Virus record (IMG/VR): IMGVR_UViG_3300048135_000527
Location: 1 to 23,401 of that record
Direction: 5' to 3' (one strand)
Length of the DNA: 23,401 bases
DNA from: a virus
A program made the translations under genes and the position numbers. This document shows, piece after piece, positions 1-9,392 of the stretch. The notes under the pieces were generated by a model. That model ran no database searches. It was not told the origin of the DNA and saw only the letters and a list, made by a program, of their open reading frames with translations. Every line of letters starts with the position of its first letter. Within the stretch, counting starts at the first letter, position 1.

Positions 1-96
1 TTCTCTGAGGACATCACCGCAGGCAACATTGCAGCGGTTACGTTCACTTTGGCCGGTTTGAATTCCTATATCTGGACGCCTGCAGCAACGGCCTGA
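1..96 (+). CDS. 3' end of a structural gene, possibly major tail protein (partial)
   Basis: An open frame enters from the left edge and gives 31 residues ending in a TGA at 94-96. The C-terminus is small-residue and beta-rich (it includes AAVTFTLAGLNSYIWTP). Its place just before connector and tape measure genes would suit a tail tube protein, but too little is visible to identify the family. The stop abuts the stop of the leftward gene that follows with no intergenic base, so the two transcription units converge here without room for a separate terminator. Confidence 0.5.
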   Translation, partial: FSEDITAGNIAAVTFTLAGLNSYIWTPAATA

Positions 97-510
97 TTAA
101 GACCGCATACGACGGGCGATGAACTGAGAAAAGGGGAGTGCTCTGAGTGCTCCCGCAACCCAATCACGTTTTGGGATTGGAACCCCACCCCGGCCGATGT
201 ATCCCTGTTGCACCAATGCCGCATAGGGTGCCGTCCATTTAAAGCCTTGCGACAAGCCCCCGTCTGCAACGGCTGGGCCTTCTTGCGAATCGCGCAGTTC
301 GCCCGTGTCCACAATGTCGCGAGGGTTGCCAGCGGTACGGCCATTGCTTCGCTTCGTTGCGTTGTTTGTCCAGGCCCATTTCTCTGATTCGATTTGGTCT
401 TGGAACTCGTCGCCAATCTTGGCGGCATATTCGTTCAGTGCTTTGATCGCTTTACCGCGTAGCACTGCCTCGTCAATATTGACTTTGGCGTTAAAGACAA
501 ATTTGGTCAT
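97..510 (-). CDS. HK97 gp10-like head-tail connector / neck protein
   Basis: 137 residues, ATG start. The sequence has the layout of the HK97 gp10-like family: an N-terminal helical region, then an IVDTGELRDSQ segment (the family's 'DTG-x-L-x-x-S' turn), then APYAALVQQG (the family's 'YA-x-x-x-x-x-G'). These proteins sit at the head-tail interface of long-tailed phages. Its ATG overlaps the stop of the upstream 151-residue gene by 4 bases, so the two are probably translationally coupled. It reads against the flanking structural genes, which is unusual because this gene is normally co-oriented with the tail operon. Family assignment rests on motif recognition only. Confidence 0.7.
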   Translation of the reverse strand: MTKFVFNAKVNIDEAVLRGKAIKALNEYAAKIGDEFQDQIESEKWAWTNNATKRSNGRTAGNPRDIVDTGELRDSQEGPAVADGGLSQGFKWTAPYAALVQQGYIGRGGVPIPKRDWVAGALRALPFSQFIARRMRS

Positions 511-962
511 GGCGCGTCGTCGATGCCTAAGTAATCGCCAGACCCAAGCCTGATTTGATGGCCCAAGACATCCATCAATGTTTTGCCCAGTAACCCCGTG
601 CTCCCGTACATAAATCGAGCATCCTGCACGGTGATTTCTTTTCTTGGTTCACCAGCAAAATCCAACATTCCCGTGGTGCCTGGTCTGACGCGGTTATCAA
701 GCGTTGTAGGCGAAACGCAGTACCCACTAAATTGATCGCCTTCGATGTCAATGCCTGGCATCTCACGGTCATTGACCAAGCCACGCCGCAGGAATAACTC
801 AACAGTGATCGTCTCGTTTACTGGCACGATGTTGCCCGTTTCTGGGTCTTCCATCACCTGATCTGTTGGCACTTCAAAAGCAACAACTGCGTTTTTTAGT
901 GTTGATAGTGCGCTTGCCACGTCTTCCCCTTGCTGGCCTAGTTTGCCGAAATCAGAGGGCAA
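507..962 (-). CDS. Probable head-closure / head-tail joining protein
   Basis: 151 residues. The first codon is TTG at 962-960; the first in-frame ATG would remove about 36 residues, so TTG is preferred, though no clear ribosome site precedes it. The protein is predicted mostly beta (VNETITVELFLRRG, EPRKEITVQDARFMYG) with a GSGDYLGID end. It lies immediately upstream of, and overlaps, the gp10-like gene, the usual position of a head-closure protein. Function is inferred from this pairing, not from a recognised motif. Only 23 bases separate it from the divergent tape measure gene, so promoters for either direction must lie inside coding sequence. Confidence 0.5.
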   Translation of the reverse strand: MPSDFGKLGQQGEDVASALSTLKNAVVAFEVPTDQVMEDPETGNIVPVNETITVELFLRRGLVNDREMPGIDIEGDQFSGYCVSPTTLDNRVRPGTTGMLDFAGEPRKEITVQDARFMYGSTGLLGKTLMDVLGHQIRLGSGDYLGIDDAP

Positions 963-985
963 GCTAGAAGAGCGACGTTGAGTCA

Positions 986-3019
986 GTGGCTGAATACGGC
1001 GGAAAGGTAGAAGTCAGGCTTGAGTTATTAGGCGTAAGCGTGACAATGCGTCAGCTCAAAAAGTTTGAGCGGCAGGCATTAGTCACTACAGAGAAGTTAA
1101 AGAGGGGTTTTGATCAGGCAAACGTAGCCATCAATGGGATGGCGCGATCATTAGCGCCATTGGCAGCGTTAGCGGGTGGCGTTGGGTTTGCTTCGCTTGC
1201 TTTTCAGATTCAACAGATCGGCAAAGAGTCTCAAAACGCAGGGCGACAGCTTCAGTTTTTAACGGCTGAATACAACGAGACGGCCAAAGCAACGGCATCG
1301 GTTGCGCGTGTTTCAGCGGTGTTAAACGTCTCAACGCTGCAAGCGACACAAGGGCTGTCAAAGCTGTATGGGGCACTGAGGCCGACAGGGCTAGAGCTTG
1401 AGCAGATTGAGGTTCTGTTTGTTGGTTTTACTAAAGCGGCCCGTAGGGGCGGCGCGACGACGGCAGAAGCCGCTTCGGGCTTGCTGCAGCTCAAACAAGC
1501 TTTCAGCGCAGGCCGTTTAAGCGGTGATGAACTGCGAAGCGTTCTTGAGGCAATGCCAGCGGCATCAGTTGCGATTGCTCAAGCATTTGACGAGGTAAAC
1601 GGCACAACCGGCACGACGGTTGGTCAACTAAAAGAGCTTGGCAGCCAAGGCAAAATCACAAATGACGTGCTGTTTAAAGCGGCAAAGAACTTGGCGTCTC
1701 TAGATATTGCAGCGCCGACAAATCTTGAGGGCTTAAGCAAAGCGTTCGAGAACTTTGCGGAGAATGTTGCCAAAGCAATTGGCCCCGCTGTTGTCGATGG
1801 TTTGGCGGGACTAGCTGCAGCAATTAGCTATGTGTCTGAGGTATTTGCTGAAAATCGCGACACGATCGTTAGCACGATCAAGCAAGTCGGAAACTTTATC
1901 GGGACGGCTCTAAAGCTTGTCGCTGCAATCAAAATTGTTGCGGGAGTCATCAAGCTTTGGCGCCTGAGAACGCTTGCGCTGGCAAAGGCAAAAGCCTTAT
2001 TGCAAGCATTTAGCGGCCCCCTGGGGGTTGCTTCGTTGCTTGCTGGCGCTGCTGCTTATGCAGGCGTTTCAGCCGCTGTTGGCAAGGCAGGCGAGGAGAT
2101 TTCAAAGACCGCCGACAAGATCGGGGAGAAAAACAAAAAGCTCAAAGAAGATTTCAAAAATATGCTCAGCACGGTGGCGTCACCACCATCAACAACCAAC
2201 ACCGCCCTTGCTAAAGCCGCTGAAGAGTTAAAGGTCGTTAACGCTGAACTCAAGCGCAGCGAAGCACTTGCAATGGAGCAAGCCAAGGGCATCTATGGCC
2301 CTAGCACCCTCAAGGTCATGGAGTCCCGCGTGAAGCTTGCACAAGCTGAACGGGCAGCGCAGGAAGCCAACGCAAAGCTTGGGGCAACCAACAAGAAAGA
2401 CAAGAACTTTTCCAAGCTTGATGCAGCCGCTAAGGACGCAGCAAATGCAAGTTTGCTTGCTGCTGAAGAGACCGCCAGGGTTCTGAAAGAGGCATATAAG
2501 GAGGCCAAGGAAACGGCCCTGAGTGCCGCTGATGCGCTTGGCAAAGCCAAGACCGACAGGGCTTCACAGCTCTTTGGTGATGGTGGAATCAACCAATATT
2601 TGGATTCAGGTCAGAAAAGAAGTCGGCAGGCTGCAGGCGTTGAACTTCAAAAGCAAGAATTCCGCAAGATAAAAGCCGAACTAGCTAAATCACTTGGCGG
2701 TTCTGCCGGTCAAAAGATTTCAGGCTTGCGAGTTAGCGGAGGCAGTCAGGAATCACAGTTCGCGCTTCGACAAAAATTTATCGAGAACGCACGCGAGGAG
2801 TTGTATGGAAAGAAAGCTCTTATCACTGCCCAACAGGAGTTAACGGCAGCAATCACGGATTTGAATACTACAGTTGCCAAAGGTGGGGACAGCGTATTGG
2901 CCAAGAGCAATGAGAAATTGATCGAGTCAATCACGGGCTTAACCAACAAGGATTGGGGCGTGAAAGTTGATGCACAAGTCACTGATGGAACTATCCAAAT
3001 CCAAAACGCACTCTCATGA
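986..3019 (+). CDS. Tail tape measure protein
   Basis: 677 residues with a GTG start. Tape measure proteins set tail length and are ejected with the DNA. Residues about 85-275 match the conserved tape measure domain: 'LSKLYGALRPTG', 'AASGLLQLKQAFSAGRLSGD' and 'ELRSVLEAMPAASVAIAQAF' are characteristic. Hydrophobic stretches at about 55-72, 300-320 and 345-365 could span a membrane. The remainder is Ala/Lys-rich and helical, probably coiled coil. Using the general rule of about 1.5 angstrom per residue, the tail would be roughly 100 nm. The stop overlaps the next ATG by 4 bases (3016-3019). The usual chaperone pair upstream of a tape measure is absent here; a candidate lies at 9518-10680. Confidence 0.92.
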   Translation: MAEYGGKVEVRLELLGVSVTMRQLKKFERQALVTTEKLKRGFDQANVAINGMARSLAPLAALAGGVGFASLAFQIQQIGKESQNAGRQLQFLTAEYNETAKATASVARVSAVLNVSTLQATQGLSKLYGALRPTGLELEQIEVLFVGFTKAARRGGATTAEAASGLLQLKQAFSAGRLSGDELRSVLEAMPAASVAIAQAFDEVNGTTGTTVGQLKELGSQGKITNDVLFKAAKNLASLDIAAPTNLEGLSKAFENFAENVAKAIGPAVVDGLAGLAAAISYVSEVFAENRDTIVSTIKQVGNFIGTALKLVAAIKIVAGVIKLWRLRTLALAKAKALLQAFSGPLGVASLLAGAAAYAGVSAAVGKAGEEISKTADKIGEKNKKLKEDFKNMLSTVASPPSTTNTALAKAAEELKVVNAELKRSEALAMEQAKGIYGPSTLKVMESRVKLAQAERAAQEANAKLGATNKKDKNFSKLDAAAKDAANASLLAAEETARVLKEAYKEAKETALSAADALGKAKTDRASQLFGDGGINQYLDSGQKRSRQAAGVELQKQEFRKIKAELAKSLGGSAGQKISGLRVSGGSQESQFALRQKFIENAREELYGKKALITAQQELTAAITDLNTTVAKGGDSVLAKSNEKLIESITGLTNKDWGVKVDAQVTDGTIQIQNALS

Positions 3020-3783
3020 CTGATTGCACCCTCCTCTCAACGCTAAAGATTGGCGATTTTGAGTATTCCGCTGGTTTCTTTACTGTGCAGCCATTCGGCT
3101 ACGCAGAGACAGAAACACAGTTAGGGCTCACGGCTGAAACGGTGCAGGTCACGGCATTAATGACCGCAACCGAATGGGCTGCCCTTTTGGCTTGTTACGA
3201 CGCCTGGCGCACTGAGCGTCTGGACGATGACGTGGAAGACATCAAGGCAACTGTTGGGAGCACTGTTGATGTCTCGATGAAAGCCAACGGTATTGAATGG
3301 GTCGACGTTCCTGCGTACTTTCTGACGGCCCCGGCAGGCACTCAGGCGGGCTTGTATGTCGAGGCCACTTGTCAGCTAGGCAACGCTGAGCAACTGGTAG
3401 AGGTCTTTAATCGTCAAGAGGAAGTGGCCGCCAACGATGGCGTTGATTACTTCGGCACGTTCAACCTTTGGGGCACAACGCTGAAGCTGCGTAAGCCACC
3501 GGAGACGATGCAAGACATGCCGACATTGCAGTTGTCGGCAGGCGGCAGAAGCTACACAACGGGGCCACGCACCCCAACCCAGGTGATGGCATTAGAAGGT
3601 GACACCGACAAAGCGGGGTGGATCGCTATCTATAACGATTGCGGCAGAGAAGCATCAGATAAGCCAGCGACTGATTGGTTCCCCGTGTCGGCACCTAATG
3701 CCAACGCAACGAAAAGGATCGTCAAAGGCGTAAGGGACGACATCTACACCGTTTCAATTTCCGTTGGTAAACCCCAGACCTAA
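3016..3783 (+). CDS. Distal-tail (Dit-like) / minor tail protein
   Basis: 255 residues, ATG overlapping the tape measure stop. It begins with a beta-rich segment (LKIGDFEYSAGF) and has no signal peptide or membrane segment. In long-tailed phages the gene directly after the tape measure normally encodes the distal tail protein, which joins the tube to the hub. The assignment comes from that position and the beta character; no specific Dit motif is recognised. The TAA stop overlaps the next ATG by one base. Confidence 0.5.
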   Translation: MTDCTLLSTLKIGDFEYSAGFFTVQPFGYAETETQLGLTAETVQVTALMTATEWAALLACYDAWRTERLDDDVEDIKATVGSTVDVSMKANGIEWVDVPAYFLTAPAGTQAGLYVEATCQLGNAEQLVEVFNRQEEVAANDGVDYFGTFNLWGTTLKLRKPPETMQDMPTLQLSAGGRSYTTGPRTPTQVMALEGDTDKAGWIAIYNDCGREASDKPATDWFPVSAPNANATKRIVKGVRDDIYTVSISVGKPQT

Positions 3784-6700
3784 TGGCAACTATTGACTCC
3801 CGCGCAACTGTTACCTGCAGCTTGGGTGAAGTTATTTCTGGCGGCGTAAGTGACAGCTACCTGCAGGGCAGCGGGCTGGTGATGACTAAAGGCCAGTTGA
3901 CGTTGGTGGGTCTTAAGACGCCTGAAATTGGGTCGAGCGTCACCGTCAACTATCAGATGAACGGCGGGGGCTCTGGCCGCATTCCTCGTGACCTGCGGGT
4001 GTTGAGTGCCTTTGCTGACCCCTTGCGTGGCACGTCTGAGATTTCGCTCGGTTGCAGGCTGACCTATTTAGATGGCGTCATGCCGGTGCCTAGCTTGCAG
4101 GACGGGCGGGCGGCATACGTGAGCCCGCGCCAGCTTGAATGCCTAAATGGCTTGCCTAAGTCGGCATTCCCGCCACCAATCATGGCGGATGACTTATTTA
4201 GATATTGCCTGCAAAAACTAGGGATAGCCTGCACAGCTATTTTAAAAAACAGTTATGTGATGGACGAATATGACCTAAGTGGCGGATATGTTGCAGCAAT
4301 TGGAAATCTTCTTTTAAGCGAATCAAAAGTCGGCTACATCAATGAAACGGGCAATTTAAGCGTTATAAACCTTGATGAAATACCTAACGGGACAATCTCT
4401 ATAACTGTTGACGATGTTATCGACATATCGTCAATCAACAGTGGGGAACAGCCTGCAACGATTGCGATTGTCCCTTACATTGACAAAAAGCTAGAGAATT
4501 ACAACCCTGAAGAAGCAAAATGGGATGAGGTCGAAACTATCGGCAATCCACAATCAGTCACGATTAAATGGAGCGAAGGAAGTGAAATTATTTCACATAC
4601 CCCAAGCACCCGCACCGTTACTGAGTATGGAGAGCCCACCAAGTTAACTGATCAATGTGATTTATACGAAGGTGGTTATGGCGATCTTTCTAATACAGTC
4701 GTTAGGACAACAACTGAACGATCCACTGTATTAGGCCAATCATCAGGCGGATATGCAACAGCAGTTTATGAAGGCGGCTTTAACCCAGGCACAAGCCGTT
4801 CAGGCGTAATTACAGAAATTACAGAATATGAGTTTGATGCTAAAGACCGACCATCAAAGACCACACGATCAATTTATGAACCCATGTTTGTTTATGCCGG
4901 GCGCATGAGCCTGCCATGGGTCTTAGGTGAACAGGCTTTAATCCTTGGCAGTGAGCCGGTTCTTGTTGAACGCAGCATTGAGGAACATGATTACGCGGGA
5001 GAGATAGAAGTACCCACAGGGATTCGCCCCGGTGTTGACATGCCGGACATGGTCGTTCATCAACGCTCACACCGTTACACCTATCAGGCGTGGGGCAAGA
5101 CGCAAGGGGGAAGCCAAGCACCGGCCGAGTCAACCACTGTTGATGCTTTTGAAAGTGTTGATCAAGTTCAGTCTTATGTCAATCAATCGCTTGGCCTGAT
5201 TCTTACCAATTCAGAAGTAACAGCCAACAAGACGTTTAACCCCAAAGGTGACACGCGACCCGGCGAGGCTGACCGTGGGGCGCAGCAAGGAACACTGGAC
5301 AACGCAGGCAGAACAACCAAATATGTCGAGCTTCAATTCAGCAGCTTTGGGTCTGACCCTCGGGTCGTTCAGTATTCACCGCCGCATTTAACCGAGAGCT
5401 ATTTTTCGTCAGGCGGCATAGCGATTGACGTTGATTGCTACGCAGTATCTGCGGCATTTGGTCGGGCACAGCACGCGTTAACGATTGGCAACCGCTTGGG
5501 CGTCAACATCCAAACCACGCCAGACAAAGGCAATTTCTTTCCGTTTAGTGGTGTCAGCATCAATCTCAAGGGTTACTCCGGAAGGTTTGCGGCCAATAGC
5601 CTCAACTATTCGTTTGATGCCAACGGAATCCTTTGCAGCTTCGATGCGCTCTACATGGGCGCGGAAGGCAGTGCGCCCGGTGGCGGTAGCGGTGGGGAGA
5701 ATGCTTTAAGCCAACCCTGGTATTACCTGCCTTCTGGCTATGACCCGGACAACCTCCCTGAAAAGGACGACGGCCAGGTCATCAAGCCGTTTAATGAGAT
5801 CTCAAACGTGCAAGGTGGGATTGCTCTTGGCTTAAAGGCTTATGGGTCACAGGCGCAAGGTTTAATCCCGCAGACGGTAGAGCTAGGGGTCAAGATCGGC
5901 GTTGATGGAACTAACGCCACCATCGTTGAAATCGTCAACGTCGGGATTGCTGTTGGCGTTGATGGGTCAGCCAAAACAGGCGTTACAAACGAAGCATTGG
6001 TAGGGGTAAAGGTTGGCGTCAATGTGCAGCCAGATCTAAACACGATCAAATATCCAACGCCTGGGGTCAGGGTTGGTTTTCACCTTGGGCCTGATTCAAC
6101 GCTGCCATTGCTGTTGATGAGCTTTGACGACGGCCCAGACGATCCATGGAAAGATAAATCACCTAATGATTGGCAATTTGTAAACGTCAATGATTCGGCT
6201 TTTTGGAATGAGCCATTGCCTCCTGAATTTGAAGATACAACGTATGACCCGCGTTTTGGCCCTGGTAATGTAATGTTCAACGGCTCAAATCCAAACAATC
6301 CTGTAGATGGAAGCTGGATGGGTGGCCTGTTGTCATCTGGCACCGGGATGGAATTAGGAACCGGAGAATTCACAGTTGAGTTTTGGATGTTTAATGATGA
6401 CTACACTGTCCACAGCGATCAATCTCGGACTTATGTTTCAATAACGGGCCCTGCCGATACGGCCAGCGATGGATACGGCAGCTGGGGTTTTGGCACGAAA
6501 GGAGTTGGAACGTCTCAAGAAGAAAACGGATGCGTTTTATTCACGATGATCAAATGGAACAAAGCAGGCTCTTTTTATACCGATTATTTGTATGATGCAA
6601 GTTCAACTAAAGTGCCTGCTAATGAATGGGTACATGTTGCTTTTGTGAAAGTTTTGGGTGTCCCTGGCGCGGCGTATCCAAACAATTACAATCAAATTTA

Positions 6701-6926
6701 TATGTATATAAACGGCGTGCGAGTGCATACAGAAGTGTTTAGCTGGCAAGACATTGCGGACAATACTTTTGGTGGCGAACACTTGGCTTTGGGCTATAGA
6801 GTTGACGGCGACGGAAACGCTCGCTCCGGTTACGCTCAGTGGTGCATGATGGATGAAATACGAATAACAAAGGGAAAGGCAATCTATACTGAACCAAGCT
6901 TTTCACCGCCAACCGGGGCGTTCTAA
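3783..6926 (+). CDS. Tail hub / receptor-interacting protein with C-terminal LamG-like lectin domain
   Basis: 1047 residues. Residues about 1-620 resemble tail-hub proteins placed two genes after the tape measure, including a conserved-looking core (YLDGVMPVPS, then CLQKLGIACTAIL and a YINETGNLSVINLDE strand pair). A Gly/Ser linker (about 635-645) leads to five short repeats (680-770). Residues about 780-1047 look like a concanavalin A/LamG jelly roll: EFTVEFWMFND, ANEWVHVAFVKV, IYMYINGVRVH and MMDEIRITKGKAIY are typical strands, with the closing 'DEIRITKG-x-A-x-Y'. Such domains bind glycans and probably help the tail tip recognise the host surface. Parts of the gene near 4190-4900 and 6130-6900 are more AT-rich than their surroundings, suggesting domain exchange. 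Confidence 0.7.
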   Translation: MATIDSRATVTCSLGEVISGGVSDSYLQGSGLVMTKGQLTLVGLKTPEIGSSVTVNYQMNGGGSGRIPRDLRVLSAFADPLRGTSEISLGCRLTYLDGVMPVPSLQDGRAAYVSPRQLECLNGLPKSAFPPPIMADDLFRYCLQKLGIACTAILKNSYVMDEYDLSGGYVAAIGNLLLSESKVGYINETGNLSVINLDEIPNGTISITVDDVIDISSINSGEQPATIAIVPYIDKKLENYNPEEAKWDEVETIGNPQSVTIKWSEGSEIISHTPSTRTVTEYGEPTKLTDQCDLYEGGYGDLSNTVVRTTTERSTVLGQSSGGYATAVYEGGFNPGTSRSGVITEITEYEFDAKDRPSKTTRSIYEPMFVYAGRMSLPWVLGEQALILGSEPVLVERSIEEHDYAGEIEVPTGIRPGVDMPDMVVHQRSHRYTYQAWGKTQGGSQAPAESTTVDAFESVDQVQSYVNQSLGLILTNSEVTANKTFNPKGDTRPGEADRGAQQGTLDNAGRTTKYVELQFSSFGSDPRVVQYSPPHLTESYFSSGGIAIDVDCYAVSAAFGRAQHALTIGNRLGVNIQTTPDKGNFFPFSGVSINLKGYSGRFAANSLNYSFDANGILCSFDALYMGAEGSAPGGGSGGENALSQPWYYLPSGYDPDNLPEKDDGQVIKPFNEISNVQGGIALGLKAYGSQAQGLIPQTVELGVKIGVDGTNATIVEIVNVGIAVGVDGSAKTGVTNEALVGVKVGVNVQPDLNTIKYPTPGVRVGFHLGPDSTLPLLLMSFDDGPDDPWKDKSPNDWQFVNVNDSAFWNEPLPPEFEDTTYDPRFGPGNVMFNGSNPNNPVDGSWMGGLLSSGTGMELGTGEFTVEFWMFNDDYTVHSDQSRTYVSITGPADTASDGYGSWGFGTKGVGTSQEENGCVLFTMIKWNKAGSFYTDYLYDASSTKVPANEWVHVAFVKVLGVPGAAYPNNYNQIYMYINGVRVHTEVFSWQDIADNTFGGEHLALGYRVDGDGNARSGYAQWCMMDEIRITKGKAIYTEPSFSPPTGAF
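5820..6095 (+). repeat. Five in-frame ~20-residue beta repeats in the hub protein
   Basis: Within the hub gene, units begin near residues 680, 701, 720, 740 and 762: IALGLKAYG, LGVKIGVDG, VGIAVGVDG, VGVKVGVN and VRVGFHLGPD. The core is a hydrophobic-Gly alternation ending in Val-Asp-Gly. The period of 19-22 residues fits a stacked beta stalk carrying the LamG domain away from the hub. Confidence 0.75.
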
Positions 6927-7361
6927 ATGGCAATCACTACAGCAATTAGCACTGAAGAATTCAAGCGAATTGCACAGCTTGCCTATGAGGGTTTGCCTTG
7001 CACAGTCAGCCTGCACAACAACACAGCCAGCTTGACGGCTGAAAGCACTTTGGCGGAGTGGGACGCTGTAAAACTTCCCTCGTCTAACGGTTATGCAGAC
7101 TTCACGGTGGCAAGCCTTCCCGCAGGCGGTTTAGACCCTGGCTCTGATGACCGCTGGGAAATTGGCGGAACGGCTGGGGCTAATACATACGTTGAAGCCG
7201 CGTTTACCGCTGAAGGCGCAGGTTTTGCGTTCAACGCAGTTGTAATCCGCGTTGGGTCTGGTTTATACCCTCACTCAGTTCTTGTTGAAACGCCTTCCAT
7301 TACCGTTGCCGCAGGGCAAACACAGACATATCGCATCCAATTGTTGATCGACAACATTTGA
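6927..7361 (+). CDS. Hypothetical tail-region protein
   Basis: 144 residues. The ATG follows the hub stop directly with no gap. A short helical start (STEEFKRIAQLAYEG) is followed by a beta-rich body with many Ala, Gly and Thr, ending in a TYRIQLLIDNI strand. There is no signal peptide or membrane segment. Its place between the hub and another large tail gene points to a tail-tip or fibre accessory protein. I do not recognise a family. Confidence 0.6.
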   Translation: MAITTAISTEEFKRIAQLAYEGLPCTVSLHNNTASLTAESTLAEWDAVKLPSSNGYADFTVASLPAGGLDPGSDDRWEIGGTAGANTYVEAAFTAEGAGFAFNAVVIRVGSGLYPHSVLVETPSITVAAGQTQTYRIQLLIDNI

Positions 7362-7364
7362 TCA

Positions 7365-9392
7365 ATGAGCACTGAAATCACGGTTGTTGTCGGCGCTGAT
7401 AGCAACCTTCGGCGTGATGCTGCAACACGTACGGCACGTAGGCGCGACCGTCTGGACAGTGAAGCACTTAGGGATCAAGTCAAAGCAAAAGCGCAAGAGG
7501 AAGACAAGTCAAAAGGGTTCAACAATAAAAAGGATGAGTATGACCCCAGCCGTGACCCTGCTGCGCATGCCCGCAAAAAATCTGATGTAAGCGTTGGCGG
7601 TTTCACGACATGCAACATCAGGCAGCTTTATTACAAGGAAAGAAAGACGGAACTTACCACCGAAATTGGCAGTGTGGCATATAACTACAGTGGCGGAAAG
7701 TTTATGGATATATTCATTAAAGCGATTAAACCCGACGGCAATTATGGAAATGAGGTTGAAATCAATATCACTAGAAATCGTCTCGACCCTATGTTTTATG
7801 TGCCTCAGTCTGAGTTAGATGTAACTCTTTCAGACAAGCTTGGTTTGTTTATCGCATATCCTGTTGCAGGTAGATATTTAACCTGGCGAGACGCTCCATA
7901 TAGGAGTAACTACAGAGCGGGGCTTTTATACTCTTTAGCATATCAAGACGGCGCAACGCCTAACCCTTATAGATATTTTGGCTGGTATCCTTATTTTGGC
8001 CCTAATCAAAGTGATGATGTCGGGCGACCTAATAAATTTATTAAATTAGAGGATGGCACTTGGAGGGCTTACAGGGGATCTTCCGATAATGTTTACGACA
8101 ATATTCCAGATCAATATTTAACCGATGCGTCTGGTACTTTTGACCACTACATTGCGTTAGGCGAATTTTTTAGCAATGGCAGTGCAAACTATTATAGATA
8201 TAATTACAACCGCTATATGAGTTGTGGCGATGAAGACGACATCCAAAACGCTTTAGGCCGTCCAGGTTATGGCGACCCTGGCTATCAAATATACATGCTG
8301 CCATTAAATGAAAATCATTCTTATGTAGCCATTGTCTACACCGACGTTGAGATTTCATTTCGCGGCTTTGCTCACTATTACGGAACAATGGAAAGCCGTG
8401 TTGACGTTGAAGGCGAGCACCCTGACGCTGACTTGTTTTCCGGCTTTTACGCAGGCCTAGGCGGCACCAGACATTTAGAGCCACCTGAATATTTCTATCC
8501 GCCTTGTTTTGAAATTAACAGCTCTCAAACCCAACTTACGGATCAAGTTTTTAAGAAGATCCAGCAGGTCAAAATCGTTCAACTCAAAGATGGTGTTGCA
8601 ACGTTGATCCCTGACGATCAAATTCCTGCGTCCCTAAGACAATCGCTTGGTGTTGTAATGCCTTTAAACCCTGAAACAAAAGCCCCAATAGACTTTTATG
8701 ATACTTATTTTATGGGGTCAGGTAGAGATTATAGATGGCTTTGGTCATACGACCTTGATCTAGGCGCGATGACTTACAGCATCACAGCAACAGATGACAA
8801 CCAAGTTTATAAAGAGCCCGTCATAGATTGGTATGCATACAGGAATTTAGATTTTCATGGCATTAACTCTCAAGGGCGAAACGGCAGCGAATATCGAGAC
8901 GACAAAGCGCGTGATCGATCGCTAGCAAAGGGATATGGCTTTGGCTTTCTTGAAACCAGCAATCATTTTGATTCAATTTATGTTGAAAACTATGGTCAAC
9001 CGTTTAAAGCAGAAAGCACATATTTGGCAAACGATCCAATATTTACGCCTGCGATTTATTCTTACCTTGGCTTGGTTGCTAAGCCCTCAATTAATTATGA
9101 GGTGGCTGAATCAGGGTTACTGGGCATAAAGCCTGAAAGGTTTGTGTCTATTGATTTTGAAACCAAGCAAGTCTCGTCTGTGCAGCTTCCTGATTCTTTG
9201 AGCAGCATTGATGTTTTAAATCCGATTGACAGTTCACTGGTGTCTAAGCCGCAAGAGATCCCAATTTTTAGACGTGCCACTCATTACGCCTGGAACTGGG
9301 ACAACCCTGAGTTTTGCTGGCAGCGTTTGATTGATATGGGCTTTACGGCTGCCATGATTGGCCCCAAGCCAGAGAACCCAACTGATGAGTGA
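7365..9392 (+). CDS. Large Tyr-rich hypothetical tail-region protein
   Basis: 675 residues, starting three bases after the previous stop. Residues 1-75 are highly charged and likely helical (RRDAATRTARRRDRL, then Lys/Glu/Asp-rich). The remainder is beta-rich with unusually dense Tyr, Asp and Asn (for example RYFGWYPYFGPNQ and NYYRYNYNRYMSC). No domain is recognised. Location suggests a virion tail-tip or adhesion protein. The DNA is more AT-rich than the tape measure gene, so it may have been acquired separately. The last 8 bases overlap a small ORF. Confidence 0.6.
   Translation: MSTEITVVVGADSNLRRDAATRTARRRDRLDSEALRDQVKAKAQEEDKSKGFNNKKDEYDPSRDPAAHARKKSDVSVGGFTTCNIRQLYYKERKTELTTEIGSVAYNYSGGKFMDIFIKAIKPDGNYGNEVEINITRNRLDPMFYVPQSELDVTLSDKLGLFIAYPVAGRYLTWRDAPYRSNYRAGLLYSLAYQDGATPNPYRYFGWYPYFGPNQSDDVGRPNKFIKLEDGTWRAYRGSSDNVYDNIPDQYLTDASGTFDHYIALGEFFSNGSANYYRYNYNRYMSCGDEDDIQNALGRPGYGDPGYQIYMLPLNENHSYVAIVYTDVEISFRGFAHYYGTMESRVDVEGEHPDADLFSGFYAGLGGTRHLEPPEYFYPPCFEINSSQTQLTDQVFKKIQQVKIVQLKDGVATLIPDDQIPASLRQSLGVVMPLNPETKAPIDFYDTYFMGSGRDYRWLWSYDLDLGAMTYSITATDDNQVYKEPVIDWYAYRNLDFHGINSQGRNGSEYRDDKARDRSLAKGYGFGFLETSNHFDSIYVENYGQPFKAESTYLANDPIFTPAIYSYLGLVAKPSINYEVAESGLLGIKPERFVSIDFETKQVSSVQLPDSLSSIDVLNPIDSSLVSKPQEIPIFRRATHYAWNWDNPEFCWQRLIDMGFTAAMIGPKPENPTDE

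Noticed and set aside
4840-5133. A 97-codon leftward frame within the hub gene
   Set aside because: Cys/Pro/His-rich translation antisense to a continuous 1047-codon gene; a chance frame.
5700-6926. A diversity-generating retroelement target in the lectin domain
   Set aside because: No reverse transcriptase or template repeat is visible, and the fold looks like LamG, not the C-type lectin usual for such targets.
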